Source of the DNA: Heliocidaris erythrogramma
Taxonomy: Eukaryota; Echinodermata; Echinoidea; Camarodonta; Echinometridae
Direction: 5' to 3'
DNA: 64,000 nt
Assembly: GCA_025617745.1 (NCBI GenBank)
Contig: CM046863.1
Span: 6,446,015-6,510,014 of the forward strand
The position numbers and the translations under genes were made by a program. The notes under the pieces were generated by a model. It was not told the origin of the DNA and did no database searches. It saw only the letters and a program-made list of their open reading frames with translations. Shown here in pieces: positions 26,185 through 38,813 of the stretch; position 1 is the stretch's first letter, and every line of letters starts with the position of its first letter.

Positions 26185-27751
26185 GTAAGTTTGGATCGTG
26201 TCTCGTCGTCGTCGTCGATCACCGGTCGGTAGGTCGGCTTACCGCTTCCTCCTTTTCCTCCCTTTTCCTTCCTTTTCCTTCCTTTCCGAGGATACTATCT
26301 GTCATTGTCATCTATTTATCTCCCCGACCTCTCTTCTGATTAATGAAGATGAGACTGTGAACTCATAACAAACCACGTACATGTATAAAGAGAGCAACCG
26401 TCTATAAAGGTCACATTTTTCATTTTAAAATAAATTAATGGAGATAATGTGGTGCAGTGTGTGTGTAATTGGTTTTTTACAGACGTGTATCAATCAGATA
26501 TGATTATGTACGTCTGGGGACCGACCTTTAACGTCACCATCCGAAAGACGTGACTCAGTCTCGAACCTGGATCCGCTTGAAGCTTTATCAGTTTATAACT
26601 TCCACTGTTAGCTGGATTACAAGCGCACGCCACAACGCCCAGTTAAAATTGGTAAAGTTGCTTTTTCGCTTGATTTTCATTGACGAGGATTTGTGTTCAA
26701 ACTCGTTTGAACAATTGCCGTTTTACTTGTTTTATTTTGGCTTATATTCTATACCTGGATCTACAATTGCGTCATTAGATCATTTTGAATTCGGAGTTAT
26801 CGGACCAAATCTGCCTAAAAATTCTAAATATCTGAAAATATTTCCAACAGTAAAATTTTTGTTATTTTTTGTTATTTTTTTTTGGGGGGGGGGGGGGGAA
26901 TGGGGGAGGGGAGGAGGGGGTTGAAATAAAGAATATAAATGGGTCAATGTGAACTGACAGAATACGACATCAGAAAAAGGAATGAACGGAGGAATCCTGA
27001 AATGGTTATGGGGAAGAGTCGTAAACAAAATTTGCTCCGAAAATTGTTATTATTAGCAAGGCAATATAGGCATTCATCAAGTTACCGTATGCTACTGAGA
27101 AACGATTACGAACGAGAGTGTTTATGTGGCCCCGCAATTTCTGCACCGTCCTCTTTCATTCCTCAAGCTAAACCCTCCCAATCTACTCTACGAAATGTCA
27201 TGTGTCACATACTGTCATTCAGAAACGGCGGGGAAATCTTCCAAGTATTTATTTACTCCCATCGCTCTCCCTCCTAATATCTTCTCGCGCAATGCTGGAC
27301 CGGTGATGTATTGCGCTGGGGAATGTTTATTTGCTGTTGAGCACAGATAGGGATGAAAATATGAGGAGGGGGTGCTAGAGAGAAAGAGGGGGCGGGGGGA
27401 GAGAGAGAGATGGGGAAGTATATAAAAGATAGATAGATAGAGAGAGGGAAAGTGAGAGAGAGAGGGAAAGAAAGAGAAGTGAAAGAGGGAAAGAGAAAGG
27501 AAGAGGGAGAAACATAGATAGAGGCAGAGAGAGAGATGGGGAAATATCTAAAAGATAGAGAGATGGGCGAGTATCTAAATGATAACGAGAGAGAGAGAGA
27601 TAGTGAAAGAGGGAAAGAGAGAGAGAAAGGAAGAGGGAGAAAGATAGATAGTTAGAGAGAGAGAGAGATGGGGGAAGTATCTAAAAGATAAAGATAGAAG
27701 AGAGGCGAGTATCTAAACGATAACGAGAGAGAGAGAAAGAAAGAGACAGAG

Positions 27752-27784
<33 letters not shown>

Positions 27785-28148
27785 GGGGGGGGGGGGTTGA
27801 GTACCGTCCGAATAGGGAAAGGTTAGAAAATAAGTGCGATTGTTATTAGGCTAAGCAGTCATGACTGATTTCCACTTCGAGGATGGAGTAGCAGTCGATG
27901 GAAAAATATTGAAATGGGATGGAGTGAAACCTTTAAAAAAACCTACAAAAGTGCACTGTCATTGTGGAGCGTGTAACAGTAATATCCACCGTGTCTCCTT
28001 GTTCAGTGAGGGGGGGGGGGGGGGGATGTTAACTTTGTGATTTCGATTATACTTGTCCTCCTCCTACATGCACTACTACTACTACTACTACTACAACAAC
28101 AACTACTACTACTACTACTACTTCTACTACAACGAATACTACTTCTAT

Positions 28149-28197
<49 letters not shown>

Positions 28198-28265
28198 GCC
28201 AGTACTACTACTACTGCTACTGCTAGTACTACTACTCCTCCTCCTACTATTACTACTACTACTAT

Positions 28266-28297
<32 letters not shown>

Positions 28298-31200
28298 TTA
28301 CTATACCACTACTACTACTTCTACTACTACTACTACTACTACTACTACTATTACTACTACTACTAATTCTATTACTACTTCTACTACTCCTACTACTACT
28401 ACTACTACTTCTACTACTCCTACTACTAGTACTACTACAGCTACTACTACTATTACTTCAACTACTACTGCAGCACATAAAACTACGACGACTACTACTA
28501 CACTGTCATTCCAGATTCATGTACTACTTCAATTTTACATCTACTGCTGATGATTGTCTCTCCCATAACTTTCGCATGACTGAATATAACCAATCATGGT
28601 AATGGTAATAATGCTATTATCCAAGAAATGATACTATTTCAACAACTACAGTATTCTTCTATTCCTCTGCCATTACTCTAACGCTATAAACGACATGTCT
28701 GTTCGACCAACAGCCGAAATTACTACAGAAAGCACTGTTTGTTCCAGTTGGACGCCGCGTGTGTTTTGGCAATAACTCCTGACATTTAACGGAAGATTTA
28801 ACTCATTTGTGTGAGCTAAAGATGGTTATTGCCTTTGGGAGAGGAAAGCGGAGCCAAGCTTTCTGAGAAAATATAAAACGACCACGGGGACAATTTAATG
28901 TGATTTAGACATCTGATTGCCGTCCTCATAAACTCTCTGACACTGTGAACATTGTACTGGTTGAATTGTCGAAAACTGAAAGGAAATGCACTACTTTGGA
29001 TTAGAATGATCCCGCCTCTCCCCAAAAGGGTAAAATGATGGACTCGACATGGCCCAGTATCAATTGAGATCTGATTCTCCCACTCTCCTCCACTTTCTGT
29101 CGACCGATGTGTAAAATAATTTTACAGTAATTATTCGTACTCTTGTAATACAACAAACTCATCTTCATGTAAGTTAATTTCTTGGAAAACTTCCGAAGTA
29201 ATCGAACGTAAGCATTTCTATTCTAAATAAATCTAAACGTTAAAAATAATAAGGATATTACTACAAATTGTCAAAGGTGAAAGAAATCCTTAATTCCGTT
29301 TTTTTTATTTTTTTTATTTTACCGATCCTTCTTGGTTTTGCAATCTGAGGGCATTGCCAGTTTGGTTGTAATAGGCTTTGGTAATAAAACTCGTCTAAAT
29401 TTAGATATATTTCCATAGTCTGCATTGTTTATAAAGTTAGATTATTTTAAGCAAAGAAGAAGAAGAAGAAAAAAAAAACGCAACCTAGATTGGAACTGTG
29501 TTATTGTCATGAGGTAAATTAGTTTATATATGAACGTGTAGAATACATGTGGCTTGTAGCGAGTCGTTACGTGTAGAGCCGAATAACAAGCCGTAAATCC
29601 ATATGATCATCACACCTTTCTCAGAAGAAACAGTGCCATCAATTTCTTCTCAGAACACCCACTGATAAATCGAGGGTCGCATGCATGATTGCAAACAGTT
29701 GAGCTCAGTCCAATGCTCACCATGGATATTAATCATCTGCCCTATCCATAACTTGCTCGAAAATACGGAGAAGTTGAGGCATTTAGCATGTTACTAACAT
29801 TATTTAGCATGTGACTCATATTAATTATTTGTTTAACGCTGGATTACAATGTTTGTCAGAGAAAGAGAGAGAGAGAGAGAGACAAAAGGTAACATTTGAT
29901 TTGATTTTCAGACATGTCATCATCTGAATTATGTTTTGTATTCAATCATGCGATGAATGATAAACAGAAAAAAGCAAATCAAAACAAACGAAAAAAATCA
30001 CAAACAACAACAAGAAACCTCTTTTTGAAAACGTGCGTAAGGTATAAGGCCATCGGGAAAGTAATATTCCTTTCGACTGAATCAGAACATATATTCGATA
30101 TGTCGACTCCCGAGTCTCGTTGCATCTATAGATCACACACACACACACACACGCACACCCACACACACACACACACCCTCACACACCCTCACACACATTG
30201 ATTTGTGGGGAACTTTATTGTTTTCTATAATTTAAATATTTTGTAAACGCTCCGAGCCTTATGGGAAGGGCGTACTAAATGCTTATTGTATTGTATATTG
30301 TATTGTATTTTCTCCTATTGAATTTTGTACCCCACAAGCATGACGGAATAAAGGCCATCATTGTGCTCTATTGTTTCTCCTATTGTATTTTGTACCCCAC
30401 AAGCATGACGGAATAAAGGCCATCATTGTGCTCTATTGTTCTCTGTAACCCACAACTGAATCTATGTAAGCCCACGTACACACACACACACACGCCTACT
30501 CACGCAGGGATACTTGTGTGTCTTTCCCTTTGTTCTCTCTATTGTTCAAAAAAAGCCACACAAGCCTGACGGAATAAAGGAATCTATTGTGTTTGACTGT
30601 CCAATTAGTCACACAAGTATACCTCTGTTGGTACACCCACACACACACATGGCTGTGAGAATGTGAACGGAATTTTCAAGATGTGATCTGATTTTGCCAT
30701 AGTCATCAACTATAATTTATGTATATAAAAAATATTATTTAAAATGTATAATTATATATTGTGAAAGAAAGAAAGAAAGGTGACATTAACCAACATGTCC
30801 AAATTGGGTCCTATCATTATGAATGGAACAAGGAAAGGCGACAGTATAGGCTACGGTACATCTAATGATAAAAGAAGTCCTGCAAATCATGAAATTGCAC
30901 TTGTCTTTTCCCCAATAAGTGACTGCCTTGTGTGAAACTGCCGTCGCCTCTTTGGAATGAGGTCCTGCACATGGGACAACATATCGAGTGTCTGCGAGGA
31001 TCTGGAAGCACATTCGTTATTCTGCCCGTCAATTTAGGGAACAAAAGTGCATTCGATATTAGGACGACCTCGTTCTCTCTGTACAGTGTGGGAAAACGTC
31101 AAAGATGTATGCCCTGGACACCGCACCCTAGCGTGAAAATGGACGAATGTTGATGACATTTATCAGCACAATTGGAGCACAAAGAGTTGAAAATTATTAA

Positions 31201-31334
31201 CGAAAATAAGTAAATGTAGAATGTTTACACCCAAAGAGTAACAAACCGAGGATCAAGACAAAGTGTTGATTATGTTGCACTATGTGTTTTCTCAGTATAA
31301 GGCCAAGATACAATTCACATTTTCTCTAGTTCCC

Positions 31335-33241
31335 ACCCCTAACTCTTTGATAACCGCCTTTATTTTATTGTTTCCCCCTCTTGTATGCCCAAGTTTACTT
31401 CAGTTATAATTACGAAAATAAGGTTGAAATACATTGATATGCATCTAGTTTAAACTTCGCTACATTTTTATTTCTTAAATCAGGTGCCCATCGCTCATTT
31501 CTAGATCTTATTTTGCAACTTAAATGATTTTGATATGTACATAAAATAGTAAAGTACCTCTTAATTTCTCCCTCAAAATCTGGTCCGCAAAGTGAATATA
31601 GTTTACTTGATCGAACATAAATGATATGAAATGCGCTATTATAACTTTCCAATTCTATGATTAAATGATGAACTAGTAACCTGATAAAATAACATGGACA
31701 TTTTCAGTTATAAAATTACTAGGGAAAATATACCCAGGTTTTTTCAAAGGTCTGCTAGTACCAACAAAATGTATGTCATTGCATAAAAAAAAACATATCA
31801 GAGTATATGAGTATTATATGAAAGATAGCTTTCATGAAAGATGCTTTCGGGATATAATGTGAAACTTTGTGTATGACTTACAAGAATAATGGATTCGGGG
31901 AATTGATAATTGAAAAGCAGAAATCCTCTAATATGCTCTAGATGTGCGTTTCACCCCGTTGGCATGGTTACTGCTGCATCGTTCCATATTTCTCTCAAAT
32001 TTCACCCATTCCCGAAGTGTTCGTCTGAAGGACAGCACAGAAAATAAATTGACATTTTTTGCTTCATCTTAAATTCGCCGTTTTTTCCTCCACACCCGCG
32101 CGAAAAGTATCCACTCATACATAATATTTCCTCCCATGCATTTCAAACGGGCATACTGGTGATTACACTTTTTGCTCCGGGGGTGCGTTGGCATGGCAAC
32201 GGTAGTGACGTCATTAGGAGAGGGGGATTTCTTTCTCCTTGCCATTTTAGTCGCATCTGGAAAAATGGTCATGTCTAAAATATGCTATCATTGATGTCTG
32301 CTCAAGCAGCCTTGCATGCAATGTATATTGCGTGCTATACACTGGATGTGGAATATATCCTATTTTATTTTAGCTACATACTGTAAGGGATTCGGGTCTG
32401 ACGCGGAACTTATCGCGAGTGGATACAGAGAAAATAATTCAATTAAAAGTAATGAAGAATGGAAGAGATTTTGCTTTAGCTACACTAACACCTCAGCCTC
32501 AAATTTTCTGTTAGGATTACCCCCCCCCCCCCCCCACCTCCATAAGAGAAAAAAAAAGAAGAAAGTCAATTCGGCTCTTGATTCTCCTCCCCTGCAAGTG
32601 ATTGAAAACTTTTGTATCTTCCTTTTTTTCTCTCTGTTTATTTTTCTTGTTTGCTTGATATTTGCTTACCAAAATCATTTGGCAGATATCATTTATTTTC
32701 AGTCTTGGACCACCAGTGTAAATTTCGTTTGCTCTTGAAAGAATAACATTTCCTGTATCATCAGACCTAAAGATTACCTGGGCCCCTTTCATGAAACTGT
32801 TTTTCAATAACAAGTTGCAATATTAGCTACTGAAATCCTTGCATGTGATTGGCTGAGAACAAATCTGTCATAGAAATGTGGCAGTTGTTACTGATAACAA
32901 GTTTTATGAAACGGGGCTCTGGGCATGCTGGTGTGTCACTGTTCTCTAGTGAAAGGGAATCCTTTCTTGCTGCCCCTACTCTTATGTTATCTGTATAAGT
33001 GCAATGCATAATTTATAATACTGTCATGTGTTGTACATGTATATTTTCAAATTGAAGAAAAAATGTATACATTGTGATCCAGTCATGTTTTATATGATTC
33101 TATGAGAGAAATAAAAGAGCTTGATAAACATGAAAATTGAATCTTCAACTTGAAACTCTTAACCCCATGTTTCCCTGCTTTGTCATTATCACGCCAAACC
33201 AAATTATGATTCTATTCTGATTATGCCTTGGTATCTTTCAG
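31335..33241. other. Intron between S5 and pore exons (unique part)
   Basis: No exon found. It contains a poly-C run (32520-32536) and one inverted-repeat element (32778-32925). The intron from the right-copy S5 exon to the pore exon is about 7 kb. Confidence 0.6.
32778..32925. mobile_element. Inverted-repeat element with GGGCCCC ends, copy 1
   Basis: About 148 bp. The left end GGGCCCCTTTCATGAAACT and the right end ATGAAACGGGGCTCTGGGC are inverted copies. The interior has ATAACAAGTT and GATTGGCTGAGA segments that recur at 63807-63956. No coding capacity. Confidence 0.65.
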
Positions 33242-33323
33242 GCCAAGCCTTGGACGAAGCATCAACGGGAGATTCCTACGTTATTTCATTGTACTGGTCC
33301 GTCGCAACAGCTACATCAACGGG
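33242..33323 (+). CDS. CNGK: Exon: pore helix of repeat A, ending inside the selectivity filter
   Basis: 82 bp; acceptor TTTCAG, donor GG/GTTAGT. It supplies the two bases completing the Gly begun by the S5 exon, then 26 codons ending YWSVATATSTG with the Gly codon split after GG. The segment ISLYWSVATATSTG is a typical K+/CNG pore helix. The next exon completes Gly and continues YGD, so the intron cuts the T-G-Y-G-D filter. Repeat B has no intron at this point. Confidence 0.9.
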
Positions 33324-34073
33324 GTTAGTAGCAAACTCTTTCACTCCTAAATGTGAAGTAAAATTCACAAAGGCCATTTACGTATTACTTTGAAGAAAAA
33401 AAAATGCCTCTAAAGGGGAATGTAAAAGAAAAATTTACTTTAAGATCTCGATTTATCATAATTGGTGTATGTTAAATTCTTGGAAAAATTGGCATCAGAT
33501 TAAATGGTAAATGTGCTGACGTTAGTTTGAAACTTGAAAAAACATTTATGCTTTATTTCTGACATTATTTTCTTATTATGAGCAAAGTCCCTGAAAATGG
33601 TGAAGTATGAATCTTTTGTACAGTCTGTGACTAAGGTAGTTACAAACCATTAAACTATTTACAATTCATGGTCCTGCACATAATTGGGAAACTAAAAACA
33701 ACATTATCTCTTTGCTGTCACCAAAAGTCAGATTCTAAGAGTTTTGATTCTACGAGAGTTTTAATTACTATCATTAATCAACTAATTCATTATAATTAAT
33801 GACGTTTTAATTCATTACTTTTTAGAGTGGATAATGGTGATGGAGAATGTTTGAATGAAATTTAGTAAAATAATAAAAATACAAAACACATGACCTTGTA
33901 CATGCAGCTAAATTGTTCTTTTCTGTTCTGTGACCTGTTTAAATATGGTGACAGAAACGCTGTGAATGGGTAGGAGAAAATGATATTTTCCATGTTCATA
34001 ATGTTGCTGGGTAGCTTGTTAATAAGATTACTTTTTTTCTCTCTCTCTCATTCCCTGTTTGTGACCTGTCCAG

Positions 34074-34251
34074 ATATGGTGATATAAGCGCTGTGAATGA
34101 GCAGGAGAAATGGTTTTCAATCTTCGCCATGTTGCTCGGTATCGTTTTCTTCTTCGGTATGATTCTTGGTGGAATGGCATCCATGTTGACCAACTTTGAC
34201 GCACAGAGGGCGCGCTACACACACCGGTTCAACGTCATCAAGGATTCACTT
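34074..34251 (+). CDS. CNGK: Exon: filter Y-G-D, S6 helix and start of C-linker, repeat A
   Basis: 178 bp; one base completes the filter Gly, then 59 codons, ending in phase 0 at a GTAAGT donor. It begins YGDISAVNEQEKWF, continues into a hydrophobic S6 (IFAMLLGIVFFFGMILGGMA) and ends in a charged stretch (AQRARYTHRFNVIKDSL), the first C-linker helix of CNG/HCN-type channels. The GYGD filter predicts K+ selectivity, unlike classical CNG channels. Confidence 0.92.
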
Positions 34252-34784
34252 GTAAGTAAACATGGATTATGAAATTCCTTTGATTTAACTCTGTTTAGTA
34301 AATATCAGTTTAATAATTATGACATGTCCAGAAGTATGTTTTAACTCTAATTTATCAAAGCAAAATGAGACTTTAACATCTTTATTAGATGTTACATCTA
34401 TAGTTATATAAGGTGCAAAATCGGGTAGTAATTTTCCATTTAATAAGAAGTCTCCCATTTTCGAAATCAGATTTCGTTATTCAAAGAAAAGGAAATTTAA
34501 TGTTATTTACATTCTAGTCATTTTCTTGCTGATGGCGTAATATAGACAGATAACAAGACTATTAGAATTTTTTTTAACTCTGTACACATAGACATTTTTC
34601 TTTGTCTTTTTACCGTTGAAAAAGAATTTATGTTGTCAATCACAATCAAAAAGCAAGTAACTTCCTTATGATCTGCTAGAAACTATGACTGGTATTATGA
34701 TTTGGGGTTTGAAAAGAGTGAGTGTTATGTAGAAATGTGGCTTAACAACAAACTTCAATTTTTGTTTTTATTTGAAATTTACAG

Positions 34785-34949
34785 AAGGACCAAAGTGTTC
34801 CTGAGGATCTTCAGAAACAAGTGATAGGTTACTACGAGTACCTATGGGTCAGGAAGAAAGGTGTGACTGATGACAGTCTTATCAATGCTCTGCCTCTAAC
34901 CTTCCATGCTGAAGTCTCTCTCAGTGGAAACAAATACATCCTAGACAAG
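34785..34949 (+). CDS. CNGK: Exon: C-linker of repeat A
   Basis: 165 bp, phase 0 at both ends; acceptor ATTTACAG, donor AAG/GTAAGG. Its 55 codons include VPEDLQKQVIGYYEYLWVRK and ALPLTFHAEVSLSGNKYIL. This is the C-linker pattern in which helices after S6 carry Y-E-x-x-W and an L-P-x-x-x-x-x-E motif before the cyclic-nucleotide-binding domain. A decayed copy of its 3' half lies at 35040-35143. Confidence 0.9.
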
Positions 34950-35035
34950 GTAAGGTCATGTCAAAGGTCAAGATGTACTGTGTATGATTTTTTATGTTTA
35001 TTCATTAGACTCTGTCGCAATTAATATTTTACTTA

Positions 35036-35145
35036 TGAAAGGTGTAAGTAACGACAGTCTCATAAATGCATGGCCGCTAACCTTCCATGCTGAAGTCTCG
35101 GTAAAAACAAATACATCCTACACAAGGTAAGGTCATGTCGCGGAA
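35036..35145 (+). pseudogene. Decayed partial duplicate of the repeat A C-linker exon
   Basis: This matches the 3' half of the exon at 34785-34949 plus the first bases of its intron, including CTAACCTTCCATGCTGAAGT and the donor GGTAAGGTCATGTC. A short deletion after GAAGTCTC shifts the frame and several codons differ. No acceptor is kept. It is a tandem duplication about 184 bp downstream and probably not spliced. Confidence 0.75.
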
Positions 35146-35483
35146 ATCATCTAGGTTCTTCCAATATTTAATTCTACTGTTCATTAGTTATAAAAGGTTG
35201 ATATAATTATCTGAAAGTTGGATTAGGATTACAATAAACATTTGTTGAACAAGTGTCCATAAAAAGAGTTTATCTTCACAGCTGCCTTTTTTGTTACAAG
35301 TCATGACGATTTTTCTCTGCGGTAATAGAATGAAGCAAACGTCTTTTCTTCATTCCGTTACCGCATATAACATATATCCTATTGCTATCCAGAATATTTA
35401 TTTTCTATTGTCTGAAAGCATTTTATCAATGGCTCCATCCTTTCCCAATTTTTCACCGTCTCCACTTTCTTATCAATAGCCCA

Positions 35484-35487
<4 letters not shown>

Positions 35488-35516
<29 letters not shown>
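35488..35516. repeat. (TA)n microsatellite
   Basis: TA dinucleotides immediately before the degraded LINE. Confidence 0.9.
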
Positions 35517-35517
<1 letters not shown>

Positions 35518-37110
35518 CATTGTTGATCTTGCTCGACTTAAGTACGGCATTTTATACTATTGTTCATGATGTTTTAGTAGACACATTACGTACTTGTTTT
35601 GTTACTGATGGAACAGTTCTTGATTGGATCGAATCTTATCTTACTGATTGGCAGCAAAAAAAATTGATGAGGTTGATTCAAATATTTTTAAGGTATCCCA
35701 CGGTGTACCCCAAGGCTCGCGCCTTGGCCCTTTACTTTTCACTTTATACACTAGCAAACTTGTCAGACATTCAAGAAAATTGTCCTATGGTCTCTTGTCA
35801 TTGCTACGCAGATGACACTAAGTTATACGCAGATGACACTAAGTTAAGTAAATCCGGGAATACTAATATGCTAATTTGTGCAAATTAGTAATATTTTTAT
35901 CACCATAAAAAACATGGATGGGATGAATTACATCATTTTAAAGTAGTTTTACAAAAGAACCTGACTGTAATTTCTCATGATTTTAGATGAAAATCAGATT
36001 TTTCCCAAAAAATTCATCAAAAATTTGCATATTCAAAATTTAAATTAATTCTTAAAAAAAAGGAATTGTCCATTTTTTTCTTTTTAAAAATCTTATTCTA
36101 CTTGATATGTTTTACGTCTGTGCCAATTTTCAAGTCAATCGGTCTATACGTTGCCGAGATCTGGGGGGGGGGGGGGGGGGGGGGGGACTCAAGTCCTCCA
36201 AATAACCCAATGGGATTAGGGTTAAGCTAAACGATAGTAAGACAGAATTTATGATAATTGTAACATCCCGACAAATATCAAAACTTTATGTCACTAGCAT
36301 AAGAGTAATTCAGTTGTAAATTCATCCAATCCTGTAAGAAATTTAGGTGTTTGGTTTGATACCACTCTCAACATGATGGCATATCCAAAGTGTGTAAAGC
36401 AGCTTTCTATATGCTCTACAATCTTCGTCACATTCGAAAATATCTAGACCAGAAAAGTGCAGAAACTTTAGTGAATGCTTATGTTATTAGTAAGATTGAC
36501 TACTGCAATGGATTACTGCTTGGTTTACCAGAGTCACATACAATGAAACTTCAACGTATACAGAATGCCTGCGCTAGACTAGTTTGTAACTCCTCAAAAG
36601 TTTGCCACATTACTCCTCTTTTAAAAACACTTCATTTGTTGCCAGTCAGACAGCGTATTGCTTTTAAAATTCTCTTGATTGTGTTTAAGGCCTTAAATGG
36701 TCAATCTCCGAATTACATTTCTGAATTACTTACTTTAAAATCAAATCCACATTCATATAATCTCAGGAGTACAAATGACACATTGCTTCTAAAAATGCCA
36801 ACTTACAGGACTAAGGTGACAATGGGAGATTGAGCTTTTTCTTGCGCAGCACCTAAGATTTGGAATAATCTTCCTTTTAGCATTAGGAATTCCCAGTCAG
36901 TGCGCTCTTTTAAGACTAAGTTAAAAACCCACCTGTTTGCAGAAGCTTTTCAGTAGTTTCCTTTTAGTGTATATCACTTGTGTAATGAACTTCTATGTAA
37001 CAATTGATTATCAAGCAATGGGTCCTTTATGATAAGCGCAGTAGATAGTTATTGCGCTATATAAATGTACGTAATTATTATTGTTATTATTATTATTATT
37101 ATTATTACAT
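35515..37110 (+). pseudogene. Degraded CR1/L2-like LINE (reverse transcriptase and 3' end)
   Basis: Fragments of a non-LTR reverse transcriptase on the plus strand. They include LLDLSTAFYTIVHDVL (RT motif with D-L-S-x-A-F), a VPQGSRLGPLLF-like stretch in another frame, and the catalytic YADD box. The C-terminal region (36390-36960) has the R-I-Q-N-A-x-A-R-L-V and L-P-V-R-Q-R-I-x-F-K-I-L motifs usual before the 3' end. Frame changes near 35690 and 35790, stops at 35888 and between 36240 and 36390, and a foreign stretch at about 35880-36200 with a 23-G run show it is dead. The tail is GCGCTATATAAATG followed by TTA repeats. The 5' half, including the endonuclease, is missing. Confidence 0.8.
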
Positions 37111-38138
37111 CATTATGATGGCACATGTTCTTCTTATACTGTATGTCAGAATCCGTATCTTCGTATTGCTGTGGTTTGCACGTGTTTTAAGATAGGGCTG
37201 TGAATAAATAGTAGCCTGTTAGAATTGAGTTTGGTTTGACAAAATGCAAATACCTGGAGGGCTGCAGGTGGCTTGTTAGGCGCATTCTTGGGCGAGTTTA
37301 TGATCGGTATTCCGCCTGCATCAATAGTATCTTACGGCAAGTAATACCTACATGTACGCTCAGTCAGTTACCGATTCAGGTCATTTCACAAAGATTCTCC
37401 GCTGTAGCACGTACTGCCTTCCTTTATAATTTCACAAATATGATTTGTTTGATTTAATTTGTACGACTTGATTATTTGTTTTTCAACTGTTTTTCGCCTC
37501 TTCAGAACAAGGGACCTCAAAATAATAAGTCCATCTTGGGAAAGGGGGGGGGGGGGGGGGGGTCAAAAAGGATGATGCAAGTTAAATAGATGGTAGACAT
37601 TTTAAGTAAAGGAAAATAAACATATTATGAGCATGCTTCATGGGTAGTGTTATGGCATGCAAATGTAAATATTTATCAGCAATCTTCGTGTTAACATTAA
37701 CAAACATTCCCGACCTTCCACATTTATTTTGACAATTATTTTGCTCAGCCAGGATAATGTGTGTGCCATTACCGACCAATTTCATGAGCTTATACATGTA
37801 CATGTAAATGCTGGTTGCCACAATAGAGTAATAATGAATCGAGGACGACAGCGGAACAGAACTTCAGCATGCTCCTCCAAATCAGATAATGACGATTCAA
37901 CTCAGAATTCCTTTGAAAAATATGTTTGTGTATAAATGATCTTTGCCACATCGTAAGTAAATAAAACAATTTTATATCTTAATCATCTTTTTGTTTTCCT
38001 GCATTTCCTTGTCCTGTCCTGTCCTCATTATCTGCTTTCACTCTTTGAAAGAAAGAAAATTTATGCTCCAGATCTTGAAAAGTTGAATTTTCGGAAAATA
38101 TGGCTTTAATATGTTCGCTGTACTTTGTATCGTTTCAG
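37111..38138. other. Intron sequence after the LINE
   Basis: No exon recognised. It contains a poly-G run at about 37543-37562. Confidence 0.5.
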
Positions 38139-38285
38139 GCGCCCATGTTCCAGGGTCTTAGCGATGGGTTTCTACGAATGCTCTCTCTGGAGATCAAACC
38201 GTCATTGTATCTGCCGCGGCAAAAAATAGCGGGAAGAAACGAAATTTGCCACGACATGTATTTCATCCAGAGAGGAGAAATTGAG
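38139..38285 (+). CDS. CNGK: Exon: first half of the CNBD, repeat A
   Basis: 147 bp, 49 codons, phase 0 at both ends; acceptor CGTTTCAG, donor GAG/GTATGA. It encodes APMFQGLSDGFLRMLSLEIK and then PSLYLPRQKI and DMYFIQRGEIE. These are the alpha-A helix and first beta strands of a cyclic-nucleotide-binding domain, with the M-Y-F-I-x-x-G signature. The homologous exon in repeat B (59929-60075) has exactly the same length and phases. Confidence 0.93.
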
Positions 38286-38539
38286 GTATGATGGGGGAGC
38301 CCTATATCTGCTACATTAAAGATTCGACTAAAAAATGATGCAAAAATATTTTTTTATTTGTTTCCCTTTGAAGTTATATCTGACGTCCTGAAGAAAAGAA
38401 ATATATGACATGGAAGGAGGGCCAAGGACAATTTAGGGAAATATTTTTTTGTAAAATGATCGTAATTGTGTAATAATAAATATTATTGAAAGGGGTGAAG
38501 TGAAGATGGAAACGATAACAAGTGATCAATGTCTATAAT

Positions 38540-38740
38540 TTTTGTTATTTCAAGGGAGAGAGAAAGAGAGTGAGAGAAAAAAGAGAGACCGAGAGACGAA
38601 AATGCGAGAAAAAAGAGAAATATTGAGATGGGATTGTAATAGGAAGATGAAATAGAGAGAGATGATGATGATGATGATAAATCCCGAAAGAAAGGGAAAA
38701 TGGGGGTGGGGGGGGGGGGGGGGGAGAGAGAAAGAGAGAT
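38540..38740. repeat. GA-rich tract with poly-G
   Basis: Interrupted GA repeats, a GAT triplet run near 38665 and about 18 G at 38706-38724, inside the intron between CNBD exons. Confidence 0.85.
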
Positions 38741-38813
38741 GAAAATGGTGGGATTCATAATACATATAGTAAACAACGAGCCTTGAAAATGATATAATCC
38801 TGTTTTTCTACAG

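Larger units (their letters stand above)
16683..31334. repeat. Right copy of the ~14.65 kb near-identical direct duplication
   Basis: Repeats 1528-16182, from just after the gap to 31334. At 31335 the sequence becomes unique and continues through the intron toward the pore exon at 33242. Every element annotated in the left copy recurs here, including the S5 exon, the short inverted-repeat elements and the microsatellites. Only one copy should be counted in any gene model unless long reads prove otherwise. Confidence 0.95.
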
